A stretch of DNA of 39,531 bases from Propionivibrio sp. (GTDB lineage: Bacteria; Pseudomonadota; Gammaproteobacteria; Burkholderiales; Rhodocyclaceae). Under the pieces are notes generated by a model. The model did not search any database and was not told where the DNA came from. It worked only from the letters and a program-made list of their open reading frames with translations. The DNA is taken from the NCBI GenBank assembly GCA_029975435.1, contig JARKPC010000125.1, forward strand, positions 1-39,531, in the 5' to 3' direction. A program made the position numbers and the translations under genes. Shown here in pieces: positions 8,022-16,164 of the stretch. Within the stretch, counting starts at the first letter, position 1. Each line of letters starts with the position of its first letter.

Positions 8022-9263
8022 TCAGCCTCCTTGCTTGCCGCTGGCGTTCGTGGCCGGTGCGCCAGGCGCCGCCGGTGGCGGGGCGATCTGTACCGGAGCG
8101 CCGGGGCCGAGCTTGAGCACGCCATCGACGATGACTTGCTCTCCGGACGTCAGCCCCTTGGTGATGACGACGTTGCCTCCGGTCCATTCGCCGGTCTCCA
8201 CTGGCCGGATTTCCGCCTTGCTTTCTTTCCCGGCAACGAAAACGAACTTGCCTTGCGGCCCCTCAAGCACCGCGCGCTGTGGTACGCGGAAGACGCCGAT
8301 GCGCGACGCGCCGGAGAGTTCCACTCGCACGAACTGGCCCGGCTGCAGCAGGCTGTCAGGGTTGGGCAACTCGGCGCGCGCTTCGCTTGTGCCTGTGTCG
8401 CGCGATACGCGCACGTCGGAGAAGTCTGTGAATCCGGCCCTGGCATATTCGGTGCCGTCGGCTAGCTTGACGGTGACCTTGAAGCGGCCGTCCTTGGGCC
8501 ACTGCAATCGCTTGGCGTCCGCGTCCTGGCGCAGGCGGAGGCGCTCGTTGTCGGGAATGCCGAAGATGACCTGGATCGGATCGATCTGCGTTACCGTGGT
8601 GAGCAGGACGTCGGGGCCGGATACGAGCGATCCCTCGGATTTCAGCGAACGGCTGGAAATTCCGGCCAGCGGCGATTCGACGCGCGTCCATTCGAGATTG
8701 AGCTTGGCTTCGCGCAGGCGCGCCTTGGCGGCAAGGAGGTCGGCGTGGCTGATCGCCTTGGAGGATGTCGCGTCGTCGTATTCCTTCTGGCTGATGGCTT
8801 TCGACTGCACCAGGGGCGCAAGTCGTACGGCTTCCCGTTCGGCCTGCTCGTAACGCGCTTCGGCGGCGGCAACGTCGGCCTCGCCGCGGGCCACTGACGC
8901 TTCGAATGGTGCCGGGTCAATGGTGAATAGCGATTGCCCGGCCTTGACCTTGGCCCCTTCGACGTAGTTGCGCTTCTGCAGGATGCCGGTAACCCGCGCG
9001 CGTACCTCCACCTCACGGGAACCGAGCGTCTGCGCGGCGTATTCGAGTGTGATCGGCAGAGTTTCCTCCTGCACCGTCACGACGGAGACGGGAACCGGCC
9101 CGCCGCCGAACATGCCCCCCTTGCCTCCCTCGGGTGCCTTGCCGCAAGCCGCGAGAATCAGCGAGGCGATGATCGCCGGCGCCAGGATGGATGCGCGGCG
9201 AGAGAACGGATGGGAGAGGGGGCAGGAATCAGAAAAACGAAAAACGGCTGGACGACGCGACAT
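8022..9263 (-). CDS. RND efflux periplasmic adaptor lipoprotein (AcrA/MexA family)
   Basis: The 413-residue product has an unusually long, Arg-rich lead (MSRRPAVFRFSDS onward), a hydrophobic stretch and the lipobox LAAC, so it is an inner-membrane-anchored lipoprotein. The mature part has the barrel-sandwich and helical-hairpin repeats of membrane fusion proteins (YAAQTLGSREVEVRARVTG, GQSLFTIDPAPFEA, a coiled-coil hairpin around ARYEQAEREAVRLAPLV) and the membrane-proximal domain near the C-terminus. It bridges the pump at 4818-8018 and the channel at 3338-4804. The start at 9263 has GGAG 7 bases upstream; the open frame continues further, but into the promoter and operator region. Expression is probably repressed by the divergent TetR-family protein. 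Confidence 0.94.
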   Translation of the reverse strand: MSRRPAVFRFSDSCPLSHPFSRRASILAPAIIASLILAACGKAPEGGKGGMFGGGPVPVSVVTVQEETLPITLEYAAQTLGSREVEVRARVTGILQKRNYVEGAKVKAGQSLFTIDPAPFEASVARGEADVAAAEARYEQAEREAVRLAPLVQSKAISQKEYDDATSSKAISHADLLAAKARLREAKLNLEWTRVESPLAGISSRSLKSEGSLVSGPDVLLTTVTQIDPIQVIFGIPDNERLRLRQDADAKRLQWPKDGRFKVTVKLADGTEYARAGFTDFSDVRVSRDTGTSEARAELPNPDSLLQPGQFVRVELSGASRIGVFRVPQRAVLEGPQGKFVFVAGKESKAEIRPVETGEWTGGNVVITKGLTSGEQVIVDGVLKLGPGAPVQIAPPPAAPGAPATNASGKQGG

Positions 9264-9328
9264 GGCGTTTCTCCGGGGGCGGGTCGCCCTCGGGGAGGGC
9301 GTCGGGTTGTTGACGGTTGACGTCGGGT

Positions 9329-9358
9329 ATTTTACATACGTGCAGGAATGTATGTAAA
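9329..9358 (-). promoter_or_regulatory. Promoter of the RND efflux operon
   Basis: On the minus strand a -35 box TTTACA (9353-9358) and a -10 box TAAAAT (9329-9334) are separated by 18 bases. Each box matches the sigma-70 consensus at five of six positions. The promoter lies 66 bases upstream of the adaptor start. Both boxes are contained in or touch the palindrome at 9331-9358, so repressor binding would block RNA polymerase directly. Confidence 0.7.
9331..9358. promoter_or_regulatory. AcrR/TtgR-type operator palindrome
   Basis: Two perfect 9-bp inverted half-sites, TTTACATAC (9331-9339) and GTATGTAAA (9350-9358), are separated by 10 bases. The E. coli AcrR operator has the same TACATAC/GTATGTA half-sites and the same 10-base separation, as I recall it. 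The site lies between the divergent efflux operon and a TetR-family gene and overlaps the efflux promoter. A TAGAAT hexamer at 9368-9373, just to its right, is a possible -10 box for the repressor gene, so the repressor may also control itself. Confidence 0.85.
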
Positions 9359-9414
9359 GTCTTGCGCTAGAATACAGAGTGTTGTGATATAGACACCCGT
9401 ACAGGGGGAGGTTC

Positions 9415-10053
9415 ATGGTCAGGAAAACCAAGGAAGAGGCGCTGGAGACACGCAACGCGATTCTCAACGCCGCGGAAGTCGTCTTCCAGGAGCGCGGGGT
9501 CAGCCAGACCTCGCTCGGAGAGATCGCGGCGGCGGCGGGTGTGACGCGCGGGGCCATCTACTGGCATTTCGCCAACAAGGCCGACCTCTTCGACGCCATG
9601 GTCCAGCGCGTCTTCGGCGAACTCGAAGCCAAACTGGCCGAGTTCCAGGAGACGAGCCGCGAGAACCCCGTCGACCTGTTGCGCGAACTGGCCTTCCACT
9701 TTCTCGAACGCGTGGCCAACGACCCGAGTTACTTCCGGATGATCGAGATTTCCTGGCACAAATGCGAGTACGTCGGCGAGATGGCGGCGATCCGCGACAG
9801 TCACCTCGAATGCGGCAACCGCTACCTGTCGATTTCCGAGGAAGCGTTCCGCCTCGCGAGGGAGCGGGGCCACCTGCCCGCATCGGTCGATCCGCATTTC
9901 GCCGCGGTCGGGATGATGTCGGTGATCGACGGCATGGTGCTCAACTGGACGCTGGACAAGAAGTTGTTCCCGCTGTCCAGCTACGGCCCGGCGCTGGTCG
10001 ATACCTTCCTCGCCGGCCTCGGCATGAAAATGACGCCCATCAAGGGCCAGTGA
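9415..10053 (+). CDS. TetR-family transcriptional repressor, AcrR/TtgR type
   Basis: This 212-residue protein starts MVRKTKEEALETRNAIL and has a TetR helix-turn-helix at about residues 33-55 (TSLGEIAAAAGVTRGAIYWHF, with the usual NKADLF continuation). The MxRxTKEEAxxTR N-terminus and the C-terminal ligand-binding all-helical domain are characteristic of AcrR, TtgR and MtrR-like repressors of RND pumps. A Gly-rich GGGGGAGG Shine-Dalgarno precedes the ATG closely. Divergent position and the AcrR-like operator at 9331-9358 imply that it represses the efflux operon and probably itself, releasing on binding of hydrophobic pump substrates. The NYN-LOTUS gene follows after 24 bases and is probably co-transcribed. 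Confidence 0.94.
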   Translation: MVRKTKEEALETRNAILNAAEVVFQERGVSQTSLGEIAAAAGVTRGAIYWHFANKADLFDAMVQRVFGELEAKLAEFQETSRENPVDLLRELAFHFLERVANDPSYFRMIEISWHKCEYVGEMAAIRDSHLECGNRYLSISEEAFRLARERGHLPASVDPHFAAVGMMSVIDGMVLNWTLDKKLFPLSSYGPALVDTFLAGLGMKMTPIKGQ

Positions 10054-10077
10054 ACAGCCCAAAAAAGGAGAAACAAC

Positions 10078-11289
10078 ATGGCGGCATCCCCCGAAACCGT
10101 CAGCATGGCGATGTTCTGCGACTTCGAGAACGTTGCGCTCGGCGTGCGCGACGCGAAGTACGACAAGTTCGACATCAAGCCGGTGCTCGAGCGCCTGCTG
10201 CTCAAGGGCAGCATCGTCGTGAAGAAGGCTTACTGCGACTGGGACCGTTACAAGGCCTTCAAAGCCACGATGCACGAGGCCAATTTCGAGCTGATCGAGA
10301 TCCCGCACGTGCGCCAGTCGGGTAAGAATTCCGCCGATATCCGCATGGTCGTCGATGCGCTCGACCTCTGCTACACCAAGTCGCACGTCAATACCTTCGT
10401 CATCGTCAGCGGCGATTCGGACTTCTCGCCGCTGGTGTCCAAACTGCGCGAGAACGCCAAATACGTGATTGGTGTCGGCGTCAAGCAATCCACCTCCGAC
10501 CTGCTGATCGCCAACTGCGACGAGTTCATCTTCTATGACGACCTGGTGCGCGAAAGCCAGCGGGCGGTGACACGGCGTGATCCCAAAGCTGCGCAGACCA
10601 TGCCGCGCCTGTCGCCCGAGGAGATGGAAGGGCGCAAGAGCCAGGCCGTCGAACTGGCCGTGTCGACGTTCGAGGCGCTGGCCATCGAACGCGGCGAGAG
10701 CGGCAAGATCTGGGCGTCGATGCTCAAGGAGGCCATGAAGCGGCGCAAGCCCGATTTCAACGAGAGCCACTTCGGTTTCCGCAGTTTTGGCAACCTGCTC
10801 GAGGAAGCACAGGCGCGAGGCTTGCTGGAGGTTGGTCGCGACGAGAAGTCCGGTGCCTTCGTGTCGCGCAGCGTGATCCACTCGGGACGTTCCGAGACGG
10901 CCATTGCGCCCTTCGAGGAGGCATGCGTTCAACCCGAAGAGCCGAAGGCAGCAGAAGCGCCGATCGCCGAGGAACATGCTGCGGCGCCAAAGCGCCGCAG
11001 CCGTGGCCGCGGAAAAGGCGCCGGAAAGGATGCCAACAGATCCCAGGAGCAAGCAGCGGATGTCATGCATCCGGCCGGAGCGCCAGCGCCCGCCACAGAC
11101 CATGTCGAGGAGAAGGCAACGGTGCCCGTTCCGATCGCCGCCAACGGTGCCGAAACGCACCCGGAGCCACCCAGCGAAGCATCAGCGTTGCCCGAAGGCG
11201 CTACCGAATCGGAATCCACGCCTCCGAAGCGGCCGGCCTCGCGCGGGCGTCGGCCACGCAAGCCGAAGGCGGTCACACCGGCGGAATGA
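10078..11289 (+). CDS. NYN-domain (PIN-like) protein with a LOTUS/OST-HTH domain and basic tail
   Basis: The 403-residue product has an N-terminal NYN domain (about residues 8-155) with the expected acidic residues: Asp15 in FCDFENV, Asp87 in NSADIRM, and Asp113/Asp115 in VSGDSDFSPLV. It is the LabA/DUF88 group, PIN-like folds that cleave or bind RNA in characterised members. Residues about 185-268 (GKIWASMLKEAMKRRKPDFNE and GFRSFGNLLEEA) match a LOTUS/OST-HTH domain, which binds RNA in eukaryotic and some bacterial proteins. The last 130 residues are low-complexity Pro/Ala/Glu with two basic clusters (RRSRGRGKG, RGRRPRKPK), likely nucleic-acid contacts. AGGAG lies 8 bases before the ATG. It follows the repressor gene by 24 bases; the functional link to efflux is unknown. 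Confidence 0.85.
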   Translation: MAASPETVSMAMFCDFENVALGVRDAKYDKFDIKPVLERLLLKGSIVVKKAYCDWDRYKAFKATMHEANFELIEIPHVRQSGKNSADIRMVVDALDLCYTKSHVNTFVIVSGDSDFSPLVSKLRENAKYVIGVGVKQSTSDLLIANCDEFIFYDDLVRESQRAVTRRDPKAAQTMPRLSPEEMEGRKSQAVELAVSTFEALAIERGESGKIWASMLKEAMKRRKPDFNESHFGFRSFGNLLEEAQARGLLEVGRDEKSGAFVSRSVIHSGRSETAIAPFEEACVQPEEPKAAEAPIAEEHAAAPKRRSRGRGKGAGKDANRSQEQAADVMHPAGAPAPATDHVEEKATVPVPIAANGAETHPEPPSEASALPEGATESESTPPKRPASRGRRPRKPKAVTPAE

Positions 11290-11306
11290 CCCGCCGGGGT
11301 TATGCC

Positions 11307-12203
11307 TCAGGAATTGCGCTCGTTCCGCGCCGGGACGGTTGCTTCGCCGGCTCTGGCGTACTGAATCGACAGCTCGTCGAGTACCTCCAGGATGCGTTCA
11401 CTGCTGGTCGCCACGTTTTTCGGGTTGCTCGACTCCGAATTGTTCATGCCGGCAAGCGATTGCTCGAAGAAGAACCACTGGGTCCGGGCAAGATCGAGTA
11501 TCCGTCGATTGGCTTCGGAATTTTCCGGCGCGGTCGCGAGCTCGTTCAAAGCGGACGAGAATTCGCGCCGCGCCTGTTCGATATCGATGTGCAGCCCAGT
11601 GGACTTGTCGCCGGCGTAGGCTGTGAGGTAGAGGCGTGCTAGGCGTTGCACGAGCATGCCTTGGCGTAGCGTCAGGTCGAGCAGGCGGGACGCCGGGGTG
11701 CTTGCTCCGAGTTCGAAATTCGTGGCCAATCTGCCGGAGAGCATGGCCAAGTCGTCGGCGTGGATGAAAATCCGCTCACGGTTCTGCGGGGTGAAGGGCA
11801 GGTCGCAGTCGCGCCTCATCTCCTCCCAGACCTTTCTCGTGCGCTCCATCAGTTGCTGAGACTTCTCGGCCATGGTCGAGCGCATCAGGCCGGAAACGTC
11901 GGTATCAATCTGGCGCGTGGCCTGCATGACCTGGCGTCGTGCCCTTTCCGCCTCGAGCCCCATGCCGATCTGCTGGTAGAGCTTGGCGATCCGCTGCGCC
12001 TGCTGGCGAATTCTTCCAGCGCTGGCGATCTGGTTTGAAACGGCGGCATTATCCGTGAGCGATTTCGTGTTACCGCCCTGAGCGGCGTGTGCAAGACTGC
12101 CGAAGCATGCTCCTGCCAGGATGCCCAGCATGGCCGCAATGAGAAAGGGTTTGAGATAGCACTCCCAGCAACGGAAGGCGATCAGTGCGATTTGGTTTTC
12201 CAT
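11307..12203 (-). CDS. Exported protein with two PilJ-type sensory N-terminal domains
   Basis: The 298-residue product starts with a hydrophobic segment (residues 17-40, ending LAHAA), probably a signal peptide or membrane anchor. Two repeats follow, of the four-helix domain found at the N-terminus of type IV pilus receptor PilJ and nitrate sensor NarX: one around SAGRIRQQAQRIAKLY (61-76) and one around LRQGMLVQRLARLYL (179-193). No cytoplasmic signalling module is present, so the protein should stay on the periplasmic side. The ATG has no obvious Shine-Dalgarno and a 6-bp hairpin (CGCCAT/ATGGCG, 12206-12223) sits just before it; an in-frame stop lies upstream, so the start cannot be further back. 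It begins 45 bases after the beta-helix gene and is probably in its operon. Exact role unknown. Confidence 0.78.
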   Translation of the reverse strand: MENQIALIAFRCWECYLKPFLIAAMLGILAGACFGSLAHAAQGGNTKSLTDNAAVSNQIASAGRIRQQAQRIAKLYQQIGMGLEAERARRQVMQATRQIDTDVSGLMRSTMAEKSQQLMERTRKVWEEMRRDCDLPFTPQNRERIFIHADDLAMLSGRLATNFELGASTPASRLLDLTLRQGMLVQRLARLYLTAYAGDKSTGLHIDIEQARREFSSALNELATAPENSEANRRILDLARTQWFFFEQSLAGMNNSESSNPKNVATSSERILEVLDELSIQYARAGEATVPARNERNS

Positions 12204-12248
12204 GCCGCCATTTCAGCATGGCGATGTTGCAGGCGCGTTTCAGCGGGA

Positions 12249-13514
12249 CTATTGGAACGCCCCGGGAGCCAGCGCGCTGCCAGGCGAAATCGGGCGTTGC
12301 CCTGCGGGAAGCGTGAACTCCGCCTTGGGCAGCAGATCGGAATCGCGTGCTGTGCCGGGAATCCGCACTTGCCCGCGGAGCGGCGAGTCCGACTTCAGCC
12401 GTAGGGGGAATCCGGCGTAGGTAATCAGGTCCCCCCTCGGGGCGGAGAGATTGCCTTCAAAGCGCCCCTGCGGCGGAGGGAAGAGGTCGCCGTTCCCAAC
12501 GGTCAGGTTGTTGATGATCCAACTCTCGGTGCTTGCGGGGAATTTCTCCGTTCCCAATTTGACGAAAGTCCCGGCGTGCCGGTCGTTTACCAAGGTGTTG
12601 TGGGCGAAGTAGAGCGCATTGTCTGGCCAGCGGGGGCCTTCGGAACCGTAAGAAACCAGCACGGAGTTGTCCGCAGTGGCGCTTTTTTCAATGACATTGC
12701 CGATGACGTAGGCAACGCCGCCGTTGGCGAATTCCAGTTCGTAGGAGGCACGACCTCCCGGCCCGTCGGCCAGCAGGTTGTAGCGCACATGATTTTCCCG
12801 GGCGCGTGACTTGACGAGGTGTCCCCTGTAACCGTTTGAAAAGCGGCTCCCGGTGAGAATGAACCGGCCGATGGCTCCAACGTAAAGCAGGTGGTGCAGA
12901 TCGCCTTCGTGGCGCGGGGCGTCGGCAAACTCACTGTCGCTGATTTCAAGCGTCAACTCCGGCGAGTTGCCGGTGAGAATTCCCATCTCGTTGTCGATAA
13001 AGGCGCAGCGATGGATACTCAGGTGACCCTTTTCAAAGCGAATTCCGGCCCCGTTTCCGTCCCGGACGCGCACGCCCCGGAACTCAATGTTTTCAACACG
13101 TACGTTACCTCCGCGGATGACCCACAGCCCCTTGCCTTCCGCGCTCTTACCGTCAGCGATCAACACTGGCCGCGCGGCCTTGCCGCGGATGACGAGGTTG
13201 TTTTGTGTCCATACGGCTGGCTGGCCGCGGTATTCGCCGGGAAGGATTTCAATGATGTCGCCATCTCGGGCCGACTTGGCGGCTTCGCTGATGGTCCGGA
13301 TTTTTTCCTGCGGTCCGACAACGAAGGTGGTTGGTCGAGTGGAGTCGGCACTGGTGCCGGTATGCTGTTCCTCGACCGCAATCAGCTTGCCATCGGGGCT
13401 GCGCCGGATGTCTCCCTTGTAGGCCGGCGAGTCCGGAAGGCCATGCGCTGGTTGGGCTTGGCTGCCGACAGTGGCGAACAACAACAGGCCGATGGCAATA
13501 AGGATTCGGAGCAT
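12249..13514 (-). CDS. Exported right-handed beta-helix protein
   Basis: The 421-residue protein has a signal peptide (MLRILIAIGLLLFATVGSQA) and then many short beta-strand turns of the parallel beta-helix fold seen in pectate lyases and polysaccharide-modifying enzymes. Examples are LVIRGKAARPVLIADG, VRVENIEFRGVRVRDG and LSIHRCAFIDNEMGILTG. The opening motif TFVVGPQEKIRTISEAAKSA with DGDIIEILPGEY is the usual first coil of periplasmic NosD/pectate-lyase-like proteins. Catalytic residues cannot be assigned, so it may bind or cleave a polysaccharide. The start at 13514 is chosen for GGAGG 5 bases upstream and the clean signal peptide; an upstream in-frame ATG at 13541 would add nine residues. 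The PilJ-domain gene follows 45 bases downstream. Confidence 0.85.
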   Translation of the reverse strand: MLRILIAIGLLLFATVGSQAQPAHGLPDSPAYKGDIRRSPDGKLIAVEEQHTGTSADSTRPTTFVVGPQEKIRTISEAAKSARDGDIIEILPGEYRGQPAVWTQNNLVIRGKAARPVLIADGKSAEGKGLWVIRGGNVRVENIEFRGVRVRDGNGAGIRFEKGHLSIHRCAFIDNEMGILTGNSPELTLEISDSEFADAPRHEGDLHHLLYVGAIGRFILTGSRFSNGYRGHLVKSRARENHVRYNLLADGPGGRASYELEFANGGVAYVIGNVIEKSATADNSVLVSYGSEGPRWPDNALYFAHNTLVNDRHAGTFVKLGTEKFPASTESWIINNLTVGNGDLFPPPQGRFEGNLSAPRGDLITYAGFPLRLKSDSPLRGQVRIPGTARDSDLLPKAEFTLPAGQRPISPGSALAPGAFQ

Positions 13515-13564
13515 GGTGGCCTCCAGCGCTTTGAAAAGCATCGGAAATCATTGTAGTCCGATTG

Positions 13565-13604
13565 CAAATGAAACGCCCCTGACGGAGAGATTCCGCCAGG
13601 GGCG
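13565..13604 (-). terminator. Rho-independent terminator of serC-serA
   Basis: Reading the minus strand, CGCCCCTGGCGGA (13592-13604) pairs with TCCGTCAGGGGCG (13574-13586) over 13 bp with one G-T pair, around a 5-base loop. TTTCATTT follows. It lies 20 bases after the serA stop and insulates serA from the beta-helix gene. Confidence 0.85.
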
Positions 13605-13623
13605 CTGAAAAACGACGGAGCGA

Positions 13624-14793
13624 TCAGCTCGGCAGGTAACGAACCCTCAGCACCCCCTGGATCGCCGCCAGCTGGTCGATCACCGGCTGCGGGATTTCGG
13701 TTTCAACGTCGACCAGTGTGAAAGCGAGTTCCCCGCGCGACTTGTTCATCATATTGTTGATGTTCAAGCCGGCGCAGGCCAGCGCGGTCGAGATCTGCCC
13801 GAGCATGTTCGGCACGTTGGCGTTGGCGATCGCCAGCCGGTAGCGAGAGCCGCGCGGCATGGCGATGTTCGGGAAGTTGACCGAATTGAGGATGTTGCCG
13901 TTCTGCAAGTAGTCGGCAACCTGATCGGCAACCATGATCGCGCAGTTCTCCTCGGCTTCTTCCGTGGACGCGCCGAGATGCGGGATGGCCACAGCGCGCG
14001 GGTGCTGGCGCAACAGGTTGGTCGGGAAGTCGCAGATGTAGGCTTGCAGCCGGTTGGCGTTCAACCCGTCGATGACCGCCTGCGTGTCGACGATGCCCTC
14101 GCGGGCGAAGTTGAGCAGCACGCTGCCCTTCTTCATGATCTTGACGCGCTCGGCGTTGATCAGGTTCTTGGTCGTCGGCAATAGCGGCAGGTGCAGGCTG
14201 ATGAAGTCCGAATGCTTGACCAGTTCCTCGATGCTGGATGCCTTCTTCACTTGCGAGGGCAGGCGCCAGGCGGCTTCCACCGTGATCTCCGGGTCGATGC
14301 CTATGACCTTCATGCCGAGGTTGAGGGCTGATTCGGCCAGGATTGAGCCGATGGCGCCGAGGCCGACGATGCCCAGGGTGCTGCCGCGCAGTTCGCGGCC
14401 GACGAACTGCTTCTTCTCGGCCTCGACCGCCTTGTGCAGGTACTCGTCGTCGCCTTGCAGCGTATTGGCGAAGTTGAGCGCCGGGACGACGTTGCGCACG
14501 CCGATCAGCATGCCGGCGATCACCAGCTCCTTGACGGCGTTGGCGTTGGCGCCGGGCGTGTTGAACACGACGATGCCCTTGTCGCTCATCGCCTTGATCG
14601 GGATGTTGTTGGTGCCGGCGCCGGCGCGGCCGACGGCCAGCAGGCTGGCGGGAATCTCCAGCTTGTGCATGTCGGTCGAGCGCACCAGGATGGCTTCCGG
14701 ATCGGTCACGTCGTTGCCTACCACGTAGGTGTCAGGCAGGCGCGAGAGGCCCTGTTTCGAGATCGCGTTGAGCGTCTTGATTTTGCGTGTCAT
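13624..14793 (-). CDS. serA: D-3-phosphoglycerate dehydrogenase (short form with ACT domain)
   Basis: The enzyme oxidises 3-phosphoglycerate to 3-phosphohydroxypyruvate with NAD, the first step of serine synthesis. The 389-residue protein has the NAD-binding glycine motif GLGAIG (144-149), the catalytic arginine in NFAREG (Arg231), the catalytic histidine in PHLGAST (His272) and a C-terminal ACT domain (about 319-389, RLAIANANVPNMLGQIS), which in the family mediates serine feedback. Its length is that of the compact form rather than the 530-residue form with an extra intervening domain. The gene follows serC by 25 bases on the same strand and is closed by a strong terminator, so serC and serA form a two-gene operon. 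Confidence 0.95.
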   Translation of the reverse strand: MTRKIKTLNAISKQGLSRLPDTYVVGNDVTDPEAILVRSTDMHKLEIPASLLAVGRAGAGTNNIPIKAMSDKGIVVFNTPGANANAVKELVIAGMLIGVRNVVPALNFANTLQGDDEYLHKAVEAEKKQFVGRELRGSTLGIVGLGAIGSILAESALNLGMKVIGIDPEITVEAAWRLPSQVKKASSIEELVKHSDFISLHLPLLPTTKNLINAERVKIMKKGSVLLNFAREGIVDTQAVIDGLNANRLQAYICDFPTNLLRQHPRAVAIPHLGASTEEAEENCAIMVADQVADYLQNGNILNSVNFPNIAMPRGSRYRLAIANANVPNMLGQISTALACAGLNINNMMNKSRGELAFTLVDVETEIPQPVIDQLAAIQGVLRVRYLPS

Positions 14794-14818
14794 GGATTCT
14801 CCCTTGGCGTCAGGACGA

Positions 14819-15901
14819 TCAGGCTTTCGTCTTCTCGAATTCCTTCATCCAGTCGGCGAGCGCCTGGACGCCCGCAACCGGCATGGCGTTGTAGATGGAA
14901 GCGCGCATGCCGCCAACCGAGCGGTGGCCCTTGAGCTGGATCATGCCGCGATCCTTGGCGCCCTTGAGGAATTCCTCGTCGAGGGCGGCGTCCTTGAGGG
15001 TGAAGGGGATGTTCATCAGCGAGCGGTTCTCGCGTGCGACCGGCGAACTGTAGAAGCTGGAGGCGTCGAGCACGTCGTACAGGATCTGCGCCTTGGCGCG
15101 GTTGACCTTTTCCATCGCGGCGAGGCCGCCTTTGGCCTTGAGCATCTTGAAAACCAGGCCGGCGATATAGACGGCGTAGGTCGGCGGGGTGTTGTACATC
15201 GAGTCATTCTCGGCCTGGATCGCGTAGTCCATCATCGTCGGAGTGCCGGCGACGGTCTGGCCGAGCAGGCCTTCTCGCACGATGACGATGGTCAGTCCGG
15301 CCGGGCCGATGTTCTTCTGCGCGCCGGCATAGATCAGGCCGAACTTCGACACGTCGATCGGGCGCGAGAGGATGTTGGAGGACATGTCGGAAACCAGCGG
15401 TATCGCACCGGTATCCGGCGTTCCGAAGATTTCCACGCCGCCGATCGTCTCGTTCTGGGTAATGTGCACATAGGCCGCGTTCGGATCGAGTTTCCACACG
15501 GACTGCGCCGGGGCGTAGGAGAAGTTCTTGTCCTCGGAAGACGCGATGACGTTCACGGCGCCATATTTCTTGGCTTCCTTGATCGCCTTCTTCGACCATT
15601 CGCCGGTGTTCAGGTAGTCAGCCGAGGCCTTGCCGCGCAGCAGGTTCATCGGCACCATGGCGAATTGAAGCGAGGCGCCGCCCTGCAGGAACAGCACCTT
15701 GTAGTTGGCCGGGATGCCCATCAGTTCGCGCAGGTCGGCTTCGGCCTCGGCCTGGATGCTCATGTATTCCTTGCCGCGGTGCGACATTTCCATCACCGAC
15801 ATGCCGCTGCCATGCCAGTTCACCAGTTCGGCCTGGGCCTGTTGCAGAACCTCTAGCGGAAGCGCGGCCGGGCCGGCGCTGAAATTGAAAACTCGATCCA
15901 T
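14819..15901 (-). CDS. serC: Phosphoserine aminotransferase
   Basis: The enzyme transfers the amino group of glutamate to 3-phosphohydroxypyruvate in serine synthesis, and to a related intermediate in pyridoxal phosphate synthesis. The protein is 360 residues, the standard length. It starts MDRVFNFSAGPAALP and has GGASLQF, the pyridoxal-phosphate lysine in YAGAQKNIGPAG (Lys196) and the C-terminal GHRSVGGMRASIYNA block. The start at 15901 is preferred over longer frames because of the conserved N-terminus and AAAGGA 9 bases upstream. It heads an operon with serA. In many betaproteobacteria serC is instead grouped with pheA, so pairing with serA here is the less usual layout. Confidence 0.95.
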   Translation of the reverse strand: MDRVFNFSAGPAALPLEVLQQAQAELVNWHGSGMSVMEMSHRGKEYMSIQAEAEADLRELMGIPANYKVLFLQGGASLQFAMVPMNLLRGKASADYLNTGEWSKKAIKEAKKYGAVNVIASSEDKNFSYAPAQSVWKLDPNAAYVHITQNETIGGVEIFGTPDTGAIPLVSDMSSNILSRPIDVSKFGLIYAGAQKNIGPAGLTIVIVREGLLGQTVAGTPTMMDYAIQAENDSMYNTPPTYAVYIAGLVFKMLKAKGGLAAMEKVNRAKAQILYDVLDASSFYSSPVARENRSLMNIPFTLKDAALDEEFLKGAKDRGMIQLKGHRSVGGMRASIYNAMPVAGVQALADWMKEFEKTKA

Positions 15902-15989
15902 GATGGATTGTCCTTTCTTGGAAAAATGAGGAATGCAGAACGTGGTTGGTGGAAATGAATATGCAATGCAGCGAACGCAGGAACAGACC

Positions 15990-15995
15990 ATTCTA
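15990..15995 (-). promoter_or_regulatory. Possible -10 box of the serC-serA promoter
   Basis: On the minus strand TAGAAT (five of six matches to TATAAT), preceded by CGC, lies 89 bases upstream of serC. The hexamer 17 bases further upstream (CCCACA) is a poor -35 match. The same CGCTAGAAT string occurs upstream of the TetR gene at 9365-9373. Confidence 0.4.
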
Positions 15996-16164
15996 GCGAA
16001 AGAGGACGTGCCTGTGGGGGGGAGTTGAAGACCCGGGCGCTCGAGATGTCCCGGATCGAGGTCGTTTGGGTCTGGGCAACCGCGAGGGGAAAAAGTACCA
16101 TCGGCAGTACAAGAATCCTGCCGGTCGCAAACCGTTCGGTCCATTATCAAGCTATGGTGGTTGC

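Noticed and set aside
9367-11160. Long minus-strand open frame opposite the tetR and NYN genes
   Set aside because: Antisense shadow; the plus-strand genes have domain motifs and good ribosome-binding sites.
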